DNA of 64,000 bases from Frateuria_A sp035944355 (GCF_035944355.1 NZ_DASZBH010000008.1:124001-188000), one strand, 5' to 3'; positions 7,740-17,410 are shown, counted from the first letter of the stretch. The notes: generated by a model from the sequence alone, not told the origin. Made by a program: numbers and translations.

Positions 7740-8972
7740 ATGTCGCAGCCATCCGCTTCCCCCGCTCCCCACAAAGACATCGTCCTCGCCTTTTCCGGCG
7801 GCCTCGACACCAGCTTCTGCGTGCCCTACCTAAAGGAGCAGGGCTGGAACGTACACACCGTGTTCGCCGACACCGGCGGCGTGGACGACGAGGAGCGTGC
7901 CTTCATCGAACACCGCGCGCAGGAGCTGGGCGTGGCCAGCCATCGCACCGTCGACGGCGGCCCGGCGATCTGGAACGGCTTCGTCAAGCCGTTCGTGTGG
8001 GCGGGCGAGGGTTACCAGGGCCAGTATCCGCTGCTGGTGTCCGACCGCTACCTGATCGTGGAGGCGGCGCTGAAGCGCTGCGCGGAACTGGGCACCCACG
8101 CCATCGCGCACGGCTGCACCGGCATGGGCAACGACCAGGTGCGCTTCGACCTGGCGGTGAAGGCGCTGGGCGACTACCGCATCGTGGCGCCGATCCGCGA
8201 GATCCAGAAGCAGCACACGCAGACCCGCGCCTACGAGCAGAAGTACCTGGAGGAACGCGGCTTCGGCGTGCGCGCCAAGCAGCAGGCCTACACCATCAAC
8301 GAAAACCTGCTGGGCGTGACCATGTCCGGCGGCGAGATCGACAAGTGGCAGGCGCCGGGCGAGGGCGCGCGCGGCTGGTGCAAGCCGCGCGCCGAGTGGC
8401 CCTCCGCGCCGCTGGCGGTCAAGCTCGGCTTCGAGAACGGCGAGGCGGTGAGCCTGGACGGCCAGCGCCTGCCCGGCCACCAGTTGCTGGCGAAGCTCAA
8501 TGCGCTGTTCGCGCCCTACGGCGTGGGCCGCGGCCTGTACACCGGCGACACCACCATCGGCCTGAAGGGCCGCATCGTGTTCGAGGCGCCGGGCCTCACC
8601 GCGCTGATCTCCGCGCACCGCGCGCTGGAAGAGGCGGTGCTGTCCAAGCAGCAGAACCGCTTCAAGCCGGAGGTGGCGCGCAAGTGGGTGGAGCTGGTCT
8701 ACGAGGGCTTCTTCCACGATCCGCTGAAGACCGACCTGGAAGCCTTCCTCGCCTCGAGCCAGGCCACCGTCAACGGCGTGGTGACGTTGCAGACCCACGG
8801 CGGCACCGTCGAAGCGGTGGCGGTGGAATCGGCCAACATCCTCAACGCCAAGGGCGCCACCTATGCGCAGTCGGCCGACTGGGGCGTGGAGGAGGCCGAA
8901 GGCTTCATCAAGCTGTTCGGCATGAGCTCGACGCTGTGGGCCGAGATCAACCGGTCCTCAGGCCGGGGCTGA
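7740..8972 (+). CDS. argG: Argininosuccinate synthase
   Basis: Joins citrulline and aspartate using ATP to form argininosuccinate. The N-terminal ATP pyrophosphatase loop AFSGGLDTSF is present, followed by the synthetase domain with HGCTGMGNDQVRFD. The 410-residue length is slightly above the compact argG type. It lies 51 bases after argF' and 4 bases before the GNAT gene, in the same operon. Confidence 0.96.
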   Translation: MSQPSASPAPHKDIVLAFSGGLDTSFCVPYLKEQGWNVHTVFADTGGVDDEERAFIEHRAQELGVASHRTVDGGPAIWNGFVKPFVWAGEGYQGQYPLLVSDRYLIVEAALKRCAELGTHAIAHGCTGMGNDQVRFDLAVKALGDYRIVAPIREIQKQHTQTRAYEQKYLEERGFGVRAKQQAYTINENLLGVTMSGGEIDKWQAPGEGARGWCKPRAEWPSAPLAVKLGFENGEAVSLDGQRLPGHQLLAKLNALFAPYGVGRGLYTGDTTIGLKGRIVFEAPGLTALISAHRALEEAVLSKQQNRFKPEVARKWVELVYEGFFHDPLKTDLEAFLASSQATVNGVVTLQTHGGTVEAVAVESANILNAKGATYAQSADWGVEEAEGFIKLFGMSSTLWAEINRSSGRG

Positions 8973-8976
8973 GCGC

Positions 8977-9417
8977 ATGGGCGACCTGCAGATCAGCACG
9001 GACAAGGAGCGGCTCGACATCGGGCTGATCCATCGCTTTCTTTCGGCCGAGGCCTACTGGAGCCGCGGCATCCCGCGCGCGACCGTGGAGCGGGCGATCG
9101 ACGGTTCGCTGTGCTTCGGCGGCTACCTCGGCGGGCAGCAGGTGGCGTTTGCGCGGGTGGTCACCGACGGCGCCACCTTCGGCTATCTCGCCGACGTGTT
9201 CGTGCTGCCGGAGCATCGCGGGCAGGGCCACGCCAAGACGCTGGTGGCCGCCGTCATGGCGCATCCGCAGTTGCAGGGCCTGCGCCGCTTCAGCCTGGCC
9301 ACCAGCGACGCGCACGGGCTCTACGCGGCCTTCGGCTTCACGCCGCCCGCGCGGCCGCAGACCCTGATGGAAAAGCTCGATCCGGACGTCTACGCCAAGG
9401 TGCCAGGCAAGCCATGA
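8977..9417 (+). CDS. GNAT family N-acetyltransferase in the arginine operon
   Basis: A 146-residue GCN5-related acetyltransferase. The acetyl-CoA binding motif A is clear (VLPEHRGQGHAKTLVAAVM), followed by a YAAFGF motif B-like end. It is translationally coupled to argE: its stop overlaps the argE ATG (ATGA at 9414-9417), and it begins 4 bases after argG. The substrate is unknown. A dedicated glutamate acetyltransferase role is less likely because ArgB here already carries an acetyltransferase domain, but an accessory role in the acetylated pathway is possible. Confidence 0.85.
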   Translation: MGDLQISTDKERLDIGLIHRFLSAEAYWSRGIPRATVERAIDGSLCFGGYLGGQQVAFARVVTDGATFGYLADVFVLPEHRGQGHAKTLVAAVMAHPQLQGLRRFSLATSDAHGLYAAFGFTPPARPQTLMEKLDPDVYAKVPGKP

Positions 9418-10514
9418 ACCCGTTGCTGCAAGCCACATTGGAACACCTCCGGGCGCTGGTCGCCTTCGACACGCGCAACCCGCCGCGCGCGATCGGCACG
9501 GGAGGGATCTTCGACTACCTGCGGGCGCAGCTCCCCGGTTTCGCCGTGTCGGTGACCGACTACGGCGCAGGCGCGGTGACCCTGCATGCGGTGCGCGGCC
9601 AGCCACGGCTGCTGTTCAACGTGCACCTGGACACGGTGCCCGATTCACCCACATGGAGCGCCGATCCGCATGTCCTGCGCATCGGGGACGACCGTGCGAT
9701 CGGCCTGGGCGCCTGTGACATCAAGGGCGCCGCGGCCGCGCTGCTCGCGGTGGCCAACGCCTCGGACGGCCCGCTGGCCTTGCTCTTCTCCACCGACGAG
9801 GAGGCCAACGACGCGCGCTGCATCGCGGGCTTCCTGCGCGGCGCGCCGGCCTATGAGGCCGTGATCGTCGCCGAACCGACGCGCGGCGAAGCGGTGCTGG
9901 CGCACCGTGGCATCCAGTCGGTGCTGATGCGCTTCGCCGGCCAGGCGGGGCACGCCTCGGGCGAGCAGAAGCCGGGCGACAGCGCGCTGCACCAGGCGGT
10001 GCGATGGGGCGGCGCGGCGCTCGACTTCGTCGCCGAGCAGGCGCACGAGCGTTTCGGCGGGCTCACCGGACTGCGCTTCAACATCGGCCGGATCGAGGGC
10101 GGCATCAAGGCCAACGTGATCGCTCCGACGGCGGAGCTGCGCTTCGGCTTCCGCCCGTTGCCCACGATGGATCCGGACGGCTTGCTGGCCAGCCTGGCCG
10201 GACTGGGCGCGGTGCCGCCGGTGCATTTCGAGGAAACCTTCCGCGGCGCCTCTCTGCCGGCAGGCGATACGGCGATGGCCGAATCCCGCCGCCTGGCAGC
10301 CAGGGACCTGGCCGACGAGCTCGGCATTCCCGTAGGCAACGCGGTCGACTTCTGGACCGAGGCCGCGCTGTTCTCCGCGGCCGGCCTCACCGCCCTCGTC
10401 TACGGCCCGGGCGACATCGCGCAGGCGCACAGCGCCGACGAGTGGGTCGCGCTGGATCAGCTCGAGCACTACGCACAAACCCTTGATCGGATCGTCAGCA
10501 GTGGAAACGCATAA
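9414..10514 (+). CDS. argE: N-acetylcitrulline (acetylornithine) deacetylase
   Basis: M20-family zinc peptidase-like deacetylase of 366 residues. In a pathway with ArgF' the natural substrate should be N-acetylcitrulline, released as citrulline for ArgG. Metal-binding landmarks are LLFNVHLDTVP (metal His and Asp), LGACDIKGAAAALL and the general-base pair STDEEAND, then EPT and a C-terminal YGPGDIAQAHSADEWV with the late His. The start is the ATG at 9414 overlapping the GNAT stop; a longer frame back to 9111 runs through the GNAT gene in another frame and is not used. The 3' end overlaps argB by 14 bases. Confidence 0.93.
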   Translation: MNPLLQATLEHLRALVAFDTRNPPRAIGTGGIFDYLRAQLPGFAVSVTDYGAGAVTLHAVRGQPRLLFNVHLDTVPDSPTWSADPHVLRIGDDRAIGLGACDIKGAAAALLAVANASDGPLALLFSTDEEANDARCIAGFLRGAPAYEAVIVAEPTRGEAVLAHRGIQSVLMRFAGQAGHASGEQKPGDSALHQAVRWGGAALDFVAEQAHERFGGLTGLRFNIGRIEGGIKANVIAPTAELRFGFRPLPTMDPDGLLASLAGLGAVPPVHFEETFRGASLPAGDTAMAESRRLAARDLADELGIPVGNAVDFWTEAALFSAAGLTALVYGPGDIAQAHSADEWVALDQLEHYAQTLDRIVSSGNA

Positions 10515-11853
10515 GCACACCCGCAAGACCATCGTGCGCCTGCTCGAAAGCATGGGCAGCGCAAAGGAAATCCAGCAGTACCTCAAGCGCTTCTCGCAGG
10601 TCGACGCCAAGCGCTTCGCGGTGGTCAAGGTCGGCGGCGCGGTGTTGCGTGACGACCTGCCGGCGCTGGCCTCGTCGCTGACCTTCCTGCAGCAGGTGGG
10701 CCTCACGCCCATCGTGCTGCACGGCGCCGGCCCGCAGCTGGACGAGGAACTGGCTGCCGCCGGCATCGCCAAGCAGACCGTGGGCGGCCTGCGGGTGACC
10801 ACGCCGCAGGCGCTGGGCGTGGTGCGCCGGGTGTTCCAGCAGCAGAACCTGCGGCTGGTCGATGCGTTGCACGCGATGGATACGCGCGCGGTATCGGTGG
10901 CCGCGGGCGTCTTTGCGGCCGATTACCTCGACCGCGACGCGCTCGGCATGGTCGGTAAGGTCACCGGCATCGAGCTGGCGCCGATCGAGGCGGCGTTGCG
11001 CGCCAATGCCATCCCGGTGATCGCCAGCCTGGGCGAGACGGCCGAAGGGCAGCTCCTCAACATCAACGCGGACGTGGCGGCCAACGAGCTGGTGCGCGTG
11101 CTGCAGCCGTACAAGATCGTGTTCCTCACCGGCACCGGCGGGTTGCTCGACGCGCAGGGGCAGGTGATCGACTCGATCAACCTGTCCACCGAGTACGAGC
11201 ACCTGATGGCGCAACCGTGGATCGACGGCGGCATGCGCCTGAAGATCGAGCAGATCGCCGACCTGCTGGCCGATCTGCCGCTCACCTCGTCGGTGTCGAT
11301 CACGCGGCCGGCGGAGCTGGCCAAGGAGCTGTTCACCCACAAGGGCTCGGGCACGCTGGTGCGCCGCGGCGAGAAGGTGCTCGCCTTCGATTCCTGGGCG
11401 GGCGTGGACCAGGCGCGGCTGCGCGGCCTGATCGAATCGAGCTTCGGCCGCGCGCTGGTGCCGGACTATTTCGAGCGCACGCAGCCGTACCGCGTCTACG
11501 TCAGCGAAAACTACCGCGCCGCGATGATCCTCACGCGGGAGGAGGGCACGGCCTACCTGGACAAGTTCGCCGTGCTGGACGAGGCGCAGGGCGAAGGCCT
11601 CGGGCGCGCCGTGTGGCTGGTGATGCGCGAGGCCAATCCGCAGCTGTTCTGGCGCTCGCGCCACGGCAACAACATCAATCCGTTCTACGACGCCGAATGC
11701 GACGGCTGCCTGAAACAGCCGCGCTGGAAGGTCTACTGGTACGGCCTGGACGATTTCGCGACGATCGAGCGCTGCGTAGCGCACTGCGCGCAGCGCACGC
11801 CGACGCTGGTGGATGCGCCGGCGCAGGCCGGAACAAAGCAGAAAGCCGGGTGA
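10501..11853 (+). CDS. argB: Fused acetylglutamate kinase / acetyltransferase (NAGK-NAGS type)
   Basis: About 450 residues, far longer than a stand-alone acetylglutamate kinase (~300). Residues ~40-285 form the amino-acid kinase domain (VVKVGGAVL, LHGAGPQLDEEL, LLNINADVAANEL). Residues ~295-435 form a GNAT-fold domain with the acetyl-CoA segment VLDEAQGEGLGRAVW. In Xanthomonas this fusion both makes and phosphorylates N-acetylglutamate, the first two steps of the pathway, and can be inhibited by arginine. The GTG at 10501 begins VETHKHTRKTIVRLLESM, matching the family start; a TTG at 10483 is an alternative. It overlaps argE by 14 bases. Confidence 0.93.
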   Translation: METHKHTRKTIVRLLESMGSAKEIQQYLKRFSQVDAKRFAVVKVGGAVLRDDLPALASSLTFLQQVGLTPIVLHGAGPQLDEELAAAGIAKQTVGGLRVTTPQALGVVRRVFQQQNLRLVDALHAMDTRAVSVAAGVFAADYLDRDALGMVGKVTGIELAPIEAALRANAIPVIASLGETAEGQLLNINADVAANELVRVLQPYKIVFLTGTGGLLDAQGQVIDSINLSTEYEHLMAQPWIDGGMRLKIEQIADLLADLPLTSSVSITRPAELAKELFTHKGSGTLVRRGEKVLAFDSWAGVDQARLRGLIESSFGRALVPDYFERTQPYRVYVSENYRAAMILTREEGTAYLDKFAVLDEAQGEGLGRAVWLVMREANPQLFWRSRHGNNINPFYDAECDGCLKQPRWKVYWYGLDDFATIERCVAHCAQRTPTLVDAPAQAGTKQKAG

Positions 11854-11860
11854 CAGCCCG

Positions 11861-11943
11861 GCGTCATTCCGGCGAAAGCGGAATCCGTCGTCGCTCCGGA
11901 CCATAAAGTCAAACCGGATTCCCGCCTTCGCGGGAATGACGCC
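11861..11943. repeat. REP-like palindromic repeat, copy 1
   Basis: Left arm GCGTCATTCCGGCGAAAGCG... (11861-11886) and right arm ...CCTTCGCGGGAATGACGCC (11916-11943) are imperfect inverted repeats. The same arms recur at 38643-38744. It fills the argB-argC gap, just after a small hairpin formed around the argB stop (AGCCGGG TGACA GCCCGGC). Confidence 0.8.
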
Positions 11944-11963
11944 AACACGAGGTGCTCGAAGCA

Positions 11964-12935
11964 GTGGACAAGAAAACCGTAGGCATCGTCGGCGCGCGCG
12001 GCCACACCGGCGCGGAGCTGATCCGTTTGATCGCGCGGCACCCGGGGCTGGAGCTGGCTTATGTCTCCTCGCGCGAGCTGGACGGCCAGCGCGTCGACAC
12101 GCACGTGCCCGAGTACACCGGCGAGCTGCGCTACAGCGCCCCCGCGCACGAGGATCTGCCGGCGCTGGGCGCCGACGTGGTGATACTGGCGCTGCCCAAC
12201 GGCAAGGCGGGCGCCTGCGTGGAAGCCTTCGACAAGGCCGGCGCCGATCCGCTGATCGTCGACCTGTCCGCCGATTACCGCTTCGACGAGCGCTGGTACT
12301 ACGGCCTGCCGGAGCTGACCCGCGGCCGCTGGCGCGGGCAGCGGCGGATCAGCAACCCGGGTTGCTACGCCACCGCGATCCAGCTTGCGGTGGCGCCGCT
12401 GAAGGACCTGCTGGCGGCGCCGCCGGTGTGCTTCGGCGTGTCCGGCTACTCGGGCGCGGGCACCACGCCGTCGGACAAGAACGACCCGGAAAAGCTGCGC
12501 GACAACCTGATGCCGTACGCGCTCACCGGCCACATGCATGAGCGCGAGACGTCGGCCCACCTGGGCGTGCCGGTGGAGTTCATGCCCCACGTGGCGCCGC
12601 ACTTCCGCGGCCTGACCGTGACCTGCAACCTCTACCTGGCCCGGCCGCTCAAGCGCGACGAGGTGACGGCACGCTTCGGCCATGCCTACGAGGCCGAACC
12701 CCTGGTGCGCTTGGTCGACGAGGCGCCGTGGGTCAGCCGCATCGCCGGCAGGCACCATGCGGAAATCGGCGGCTTCGCGATGGCGGCTGACGGGCGGCGC
12801 GTAGTGGTGGTCGCCACGCTGGACAACCTGCTCAAGGGCGCGGCGACGCAGGCGATGCAGAACATCAACCGTGCACTGGGGCTGCCGGAGCTCCTGGGCA
12901 TCCCGGTGGACCCGGCGACGAGAGAGCTCCCATGA
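11964..12935 (+). CDS. argC: N-acetyl-gamma-glutamyl-phosphate reductase
   Basis: Reduces N-acetylglutamyl phosphate to the semialdehyde with NADPH. The 323-residue product has the nucleotide loop GIVGARGHTGAEL and the catalytic cysteine in SNPGCYAT; HVAPHFRGLTVTC is a further family block. I chose GTG 11964, which has GAGGTG about 9 bases upstream; a GTG at 11952 would add four residues. It lies after the palindromic repeat and overlaps argH by ATGA. Confidence 0.94.
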   Translation: MDKKTVGIVGARGHTGAELIRLIARHPGLELAYVSSRELDGQRVDTHVPEYTGELRYSAPAHEDLPALGADVVILALPNGKAGACVEAFDKAGADPLIVDLSADYRFDERWYYGLPELTRGRWRGQRRISNPGCYATAIQLAVAPLKDLLAAPPVCFGVSGYSGAGTTPSDKNDPEKLRDNLMPYALTGHMHERETSAHLGVPVEFMPHVAPHFRGLTVTCNLYLARPLKRDEVTARFGHAYEAEPLVRLVDEAPWVSRIAGRHHAEIGGFAMAADGRRVVVVATLDNLLKGAATQAMQNINRALGLPELLGIPVDPATRELP

Positions 12936-14227
12936 CCCAGCCGCTCTGGCAGAAGGAAGGCGTGCAGATCGACCCGCGCATCATGCGCTTCCTCGCCGGC
13001 AGCGACGTGCTGCTGGACCGCGAGTTCTTCCTGCACGACATCACCGCCAGCAAGGCGCACGTCGAGGGCCTGATGCGCATCGGCGTGGTCGGCGCCGGCG
13101 AGGCCGCCGCGCTGGCGCGCGAGCTGGACACGCTGGCGGAGGATTTCCGCAGCGGCGCCTTCGTGCTGGACGAGCGCTACGAGGACGGCCACTCCGCGAT
13201 CGAGGCGCGGCTCACCGAGCGGCTGGGCGATGCCGGCCGGCGCGTGCACACCGGGCGCAGCCGCAACGACCAGATCCTGGTCGCCACGCGGCTGTGGCTG
13301 AAGGAGCGCCTGGCTGCGCTCGGCGCACACTGCCGGGCGATCGCCGGCGCATGCCTTGACCGCGCGCAGCAGCCGGCGCTGCCGCTGCCCGGCTACACGC
13401 ACCTGCAGCGCGCCGTGGTGTCTTCCACCGCGATGTGGTTCGCCGGCTTCGCCGAGGCGTTCATCGACAACGCGGTGCGTGCGGACCAGACGCAGGCGTG
13501 GATCGACGCCAATCCACTCGGCACGGCGGCCGGCTATGGCGTGAACCTGCCGCTGGACCGCGCGCACACCACTGAAGCCCTAGGTTTCGACCGCATGCAG
13601 GTCTCGCCGATCTACGCGCAGCTCTCGCGCGGCAAGTTCGAGCTGGCCGCGCTGGAGGCGCTGGCCAGCGCGTTGCTGGACCTGCGCCGGCTGGCCTGGG
13701 ACCTGTCGCTGTTCACCACGGCCGAATTCGGCTTCGTCACGCTGCCGCCCGAGTACACCACCGGCAGCTCGATCATGCCCAACAAGCGCAACCCCGACGT
13801 GGTCGAACTGCTGCGCGCCAGCTACGCCACCGTGGCGGCGGCGCGCTGCGAGATCGAGCAGCTGCTGTCGCTGCCTTCGGGCTACCAGCGCGACCTGCAG
13901 TTCTCCAAGGGTTCGATCTTCCACGGCATGGCCCACGGCCTGGCCGCGCTGGAGCTGGTGCCCGAGCTGCTGCGGCGGCTGCGCTGGAACGAGGCGGCGA
14001 TGCGCGCGGCGATCGAGCCGGCGATGTACGCCACCGACGTGGCGATCGAGCAGGCCGCGCAAGGGCTGCCGTTTCGCGATGCCTATCGCGCGGCCGCCGC
14101 GGCGGTGGCCACGGCAGGGGAGGGCCGCACGCCGGAACGCAGCCTGGCCGAGCGCGTCTCGCCTGGCGGCGGCGCCGACCTGCGGCTGGAGGAGCTGGCC
14201 GCGCGCTTGCGCGCCCTGCCAGGGTGA
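12932..14227 (+). CDS. argH: Argininosuccinate lyase
   Basis: Splits argininosuccinate into arginine and fumarate, the last step of the pathway. The fumarase/aspartase superfamily signature GSSIMPNKRNPD is present, with HTGRSRNDQI and the TAAGYGVNLPLDR segment. 431 residues, normal length. Its ATG overlaps the argC stop (12932-12935). Last gene of the arginine operon; its stop codon lies inside a hairpin. Confidence 0.96.
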   Translation: MTQPLWQKEGVQIDPRIMRFLAGSDVLLDREFFLHDITASKAHVEGLMRIGVVGAGEAAALARELDTLAEDFRSGAFVLDERYEDGHSAIEARLTERLGDAGRRVHTGRSRNDQILVATRLWLKERLAALGAHCRAIAGACLDRAQQPALPLPGYTHLQRAVVSSTAMWFAGFAEAFIDNAVRADQTQAWIDANPLGTAAGYGVNLPLDRAHTTEALGFDRMQVSPIYAQLSRGKFELAALEALASALLDLRRLAWDLSLFTTAEFGFVTLPPEYTTGSSIMPNKRNPDVVELLRASYATVAAARCEIEQLLSLPSGYQRDLQFSKGSIFHGMAHGLAALELVPELLRRLRWNEAAMRAAIEPAMYATDVAIEQAAQGLPFRDAYRAAAAAVATAGEGRTPERSLAERVSPGGGADLRLEELAARLRALPG

Positions 14228-14261
14228 ACCGGCCGTTCAGGTCACTTGAGGGCCGGTTCAC
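14224..14261 (+). terminator. Stem-loop at the end of the arginine operon
   Basis: GTGAACCGGCC (14224-14234) and GGCCGGTTCAC (14251-14261) are a perfect 11-bp inverted repeat with a 16-base loop. It includes the argH stop codon. No T tract follows, so it may be an mRNA-stabilising hairpin or a weak or Rho-aided terminator. Confidence 0.5.
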
Positions 14262-14341
14262 GGCGACCGGCCGATATTCTCGGCCATGCCTTCGACCACG
14301 CCAGCAGAGCATCGCAAGACCCGTGACGCGCCTGATCGGCG

Positions 14342-16903
14342 ATGGTGGTTGCCGTGATCGGGGCTGAGGGTTCGCCTGGCGGCATGCCGAGGACCCTGCT
14401 TGCCGCCGAGCAGGCGGCGATCCTGGGACAGCTGGCCGAAGGGGTGATCCTGACCGATACGGTCGGGCGCATCACCTACGTGAACGACGCCGCGGCGCGC
14501 CTGCACGGCGTGCGACAGCTCGGCGTAAGCCCGGAGGACTACGCCGGCGCCTATCAGTTGCTGACCGAGGATGGACGACCTTATCCGTCGCATCAGCTGC
14601 CATTGGCGCGCGCGGTGCGCGACGGCGAGGTCGTCACCGATGCGCGCTGGCGGATCCGCCGCGCCGACGGCTCCGAGATCATCGCCCAGGGCTCCGCCCG
14701 CCCGATTCACGACAACGACGGCAAGCCGCTCGGCGCCGTGCTCGCGATGCACGACGAAACCGCGCGTGTGCAGGCCGAACGTGCGCTGCGCGAGGAAACC
14801 CAGGCGCTGGAGACGCTCAACCGCGTCGGTGCGGCGGTGGCCAGCGAACTGGAGCTGGAGCGCATCGTGCAGACGGTCACCGATGCCGGCGTTGCGCTCA
14901 TCGGCGCCAGCATGGGCGCGTTCTTCTACAACGCCACCAACGAAGCGGGCGAGAGCATGCTGCTCTACACCCTTTCCGGCGTCGACCGACGCGTGTTCGA
15001 CCGCTACCCGATGCCACGGACGAGCCTATTGTTCCGTCCCACGCTCGCCGGCGAGAGCCCGGTGCGCAGCGACGATGTCCTGCGCGACCCGCGCTATGGC
15101 AAGAGCCCGCCCTACCATGGCTTGCCGCCGGATCATCCGCCCGTGCGCAGCTATCTTGCCGTGCCGGTGGTTTCGCGCTCGGGTCGCGTCCTGGGCGGGC
15201 TCTTCTTCGGCCATCCCGAGCCCGGACGGTTCTTGCCGCGGCACGAACAGTTGATGGCGGGCATCGCAGCGCACGCGGCGATCGCGATCGACAATGCCAA
15301 CCTGTACGCAGTGGCGCAGCGCGAGATCGAGGAGCGCCGGGCCGCCGAGGAGCGCCTGCGCGAGCTCAACGAGACGCTGGAGCAACGCGTCGAGACACGT
15401 ACGCGCGAGCGCGACCGCGCCTGGAAGCACTCGCGCGACCTGCAGGCGGTGGTCGATGAACGCGGCCGCTTCCTGCAGGTCAGCGACGCCTGGTCCGGGA
15501 TGCTCGGCTGGCAGACGGCGGAGGTGGTTGGGCACCACGTCTACGAGTTCATCCACCCGGACGATCGCCCCGCGGGCGAACGCCCGTTCCTCGCCAACCT
15601 GGCCAGGGGGCCTGCGTTCGAGAACCGCATGCGGCACAAGGACGGCAGCTACCGTTGCATCTCCTGGGTCGCCAGCCAGGACGAAGACACGATCTATGCG
15701 AGCGGTCGCGACGTCAGCGAACAGAAGGAACAGGCGCGCGCGCTGGCGCAGGCCGAGGCCGCGCTGCGACAGAGCCAGAAGATGGAAGCGGTCGGCCACC
15801 TGACCGGCGGCATCGCGCACGACTTCAACAACATGCTGGCGGTGGTGATCGGCTCACTGGACATGCTCAGGCGCCGGCTGCCCGAAGGCAGTCCCGAACG
15901 GCGACACGCCGGGAACGCCATGGAGGCCGCCGATCGCGCCGCCACGCTGACCCAGCGGCTGCTGGCCTTCGCCCGCCAGCAGCCGCTCAGTCCCAAGCCG
16001 GTGGACGCCAATGCGCTGGTTGCAGGCATGTACGAGCTGCTGCGCCACGCGATAGGGGCCGACATCCGCCTGGATGTCCTGCTTGCGGACGGGCTGTGGC
16101 CGACGCTGGCCGACGCCAATCAGCTGGAGAACGCGATCCTCAATCTCGCGGTCAACGCTCGCGATGCGATGCCCGGTGGCGGCCGGCTGACCATCGAGAC
16201 GGCGAACGTCACCCTCGACAAGCGCTACGCGGCAGGCCAGGCGGACGTGGAGCCGGGCGACTATGTGTCCATCACGGTGACCGATGCCGGCGTGGGGATG
16301 CCGCCGGATGTAGCCAGGCGTGCGTTCGATCCGTTCTTCACTACCAAGCAGACCGGGCAGGGCACCGGCCTTGGCCTGAGCCAGGTCTATGGTTTCGTGA
16401 AACAGTCCGGTGGCCACGTGGCGATCTATTCGGAGCCCCAACAAGGCACCAGCGTCAAGGTCTACCTGCCGCGGATGACCGGCCGGGCGAGTGGGCAGGA
16501 CACCGGCGCTTCGGCGGCGCCGTTGCCGGCGGGACGGCAGGAACTCGTCCTGCTGGTGGACGATGAACCGGCGGTACGGCGGATCAATGCGGAGGCCCTG
16601 CTCGAGCTGGGCTATCGCGTGCTGGAGGCCGATGGCGCGGGGAGCGCGCTGGATCTGCTGGACGCACACCCGGATGTCGCGCTGCTGCTCACCGACGTGG
16701 TGATGCCGGACATCGACGGACGCCGGCTCGCGGCGGAAGCGCGTCGTCGCCGCCCGGGCCTGAAGGTGCTGTTCACCACCGGCTACTCGCCCACGGCCGT
16801 GCAGCACAACGGCACCTTGGACGCGGATGCGCCGCTGCTGGGCAAGCCGTACACGCTCGACGAGCTCGGCCGCAAGTTGCGGCAGGTGCTGGAAGGCGGC
16901 TGA
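14342..16903 (+). CDS. Hybrid sensor histidine kinase with PAS-GAF-PAS input and receiver domain
   Basis: An 853-residue soluble two-component protein without membrane segments. Order: PAS (~25-140), GAF (~155-325), coiled coil (~335-360), a second PAS (~360-475), HisKA with phospho-acceptor H493 (GGIAHDFNN), HATPase with N-box NAILNLAVNARDAM and G boxes DAGVGMPP / GTGLGLSQ (~590-720), and a C-terminal receiver with acidic pair D740-D741 and phospho-acceptor D785 (LLLTDVVMPD). The signal is probably intracellular, perhaps redox, light or a small ligand. No output regulator is adjacent. The start is uncertain: ATG 14342 is used, ATG 14384 is possible. It is convergent with the next gene, 6 bases apart. 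Confidence 0.88.
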   Translation: MVVAVIGAEGSPGGMPRTLLAAEQAAILGQLAEGVILTDTVGRITYVNDAAARLHGVRQLGVSPEDYAGAYQLLTEDGRPYPSHQLPLARAVRDGEVVTDARWRIRRADGSEIIAQGSARPIHDNDGKPLGAVLAMHDETARVQAERALREETQALETLNRVGAAVASELELERIVQTVTDAGVALIGASMGAFFYNATNEAGESMLLYTLSGVDRRVFDRYPMPRTSLLFRPTLAGESPVRSDDVLRDPRYGKSPPYHGLPPDHPPVRSYLAVPVVSRSGRVLGGLFFGHPEPGRFLPRHEQLMAGIAAHAAIAIDNANLYAVAQREIEERRAAEERLRELNETLEQRVETRTRERDRAWKHSRDLQAVVDERGRFLQVSDAWSGMLGWQTAEVVGHHVYEFIHPDDRPAGERPFLANLARGPAFENRMRHKDGSYRCISWVASQDEDTIYASGRDVSEQKEQARALAQAEAALRQSQKMEAVGHLTGGIAHDFNNMLAVVIGSLDMLRRRLPEGSPERRHAGNAMEAADRAATLTQRLLAFARQQPLSPKPVDANALVAGMYELLRHAIGADIRLDVLLADGLWPTLADANQLENAILNLAVNARDAMPGGGRLTIETANVTLDKRYAAGQADVEPGDYVSITVTDAGVGMPPDVARRAFDPFFTTKQTGQGTGLGLSQVYGFVKQSGGHVAIYSEPQQGTSVKVYLPRMTGRASGQDTGASAAPLPAGRQELVLLVDDEPAVRRINAEALLELGYRVLEADGAGSALDLLDAHPDVALLLTDVVMPDIDGRRLAAEARRRRPGLKVLFTTGYSPTAVQHNGTLDADAPLLGKPYTLDELGRKLRQVLEGG

Positions 16904-16909
16904 GCGGCG

Positions 16910-17410
16910 TCAGCCGTGCAGGTGCCCCTTGTGGCCCAGGTCGCGCGGTTGCTCGCTCCACATGCCCCGCGCGAAATCCAGCGCGCGCTCGACAAAGCTG
17001 TCCGCCGATTCCCAGTACATCGCGTCACGCACGCGTACGCGCAGCACGGTCAGGTTGGGGTCGTCCTTGCCTGAGAAGAACACGTTCTGTGCGGGCGACC
17101 ACAGCTCCTCGATCAACGCCTGGTCGCGGTCGATGCGCGCCCGTCCGCGCACGGAAACATAGCGCTTGTCGTCCTGGTTGGCGTAGGCGAGGTTCACGTC
17201 CAGGTCTTCGGTGAGCTGGCCCACCTTCGCGCTGTCGGCCGCGGTGAAGAACACCAGGTCGCCCTCGGCGGTCAGCTTCAGTGTCTGCAGTGGACGGCTG
17301 ACCAACGAGCCGTCCGCGGCCTGCGTGGTGAGCATCGCCACTTCGATCCCATCGATCAGTTCGCCGAGCTTGCGCAGGTCGGCATCGTCGTGCGGAGCGT
17401 CGTTCCTCAT
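16910..17410 (-). CDS. Pyridoxamine 5'-phosphate oxidase-like (general stress protein 26) family protein
   Basis: A 166-residue split-barrel flavin-binding-type protein. Landmarks are VAMLTTQAADGSLVSRPLQ and LVFFTAADSAKVGQL, then YVSVRGRARI and LWSPAQNVFF, which match the stress-protein branch rather than true PdxH. Function is not established; such proteins bind FMN or similar cofactors. ATG 17410 is preceded by GGAG at 9 bases; the frame runs to 17608 but the extra N-terminus is non-conserved. The 267 bases between this gene and kynU contain nothing I recognise. Confidence 0.85.
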   Translation of the reverse strand: MRNDAPHDDADLRKLGELIDGIEVAMLTTQAADGSLVSRPLQTLKLTAEGDLVFFTAADSAKVGQLTEDLDVNLAYANQDDKRYVSVRGRARIDRDQALIEELWSPAQNVFFSGKDDPNLTVLRVRVRDAMYWESADSFVERALDFARGMWSEQPRDLGHKGHLHG

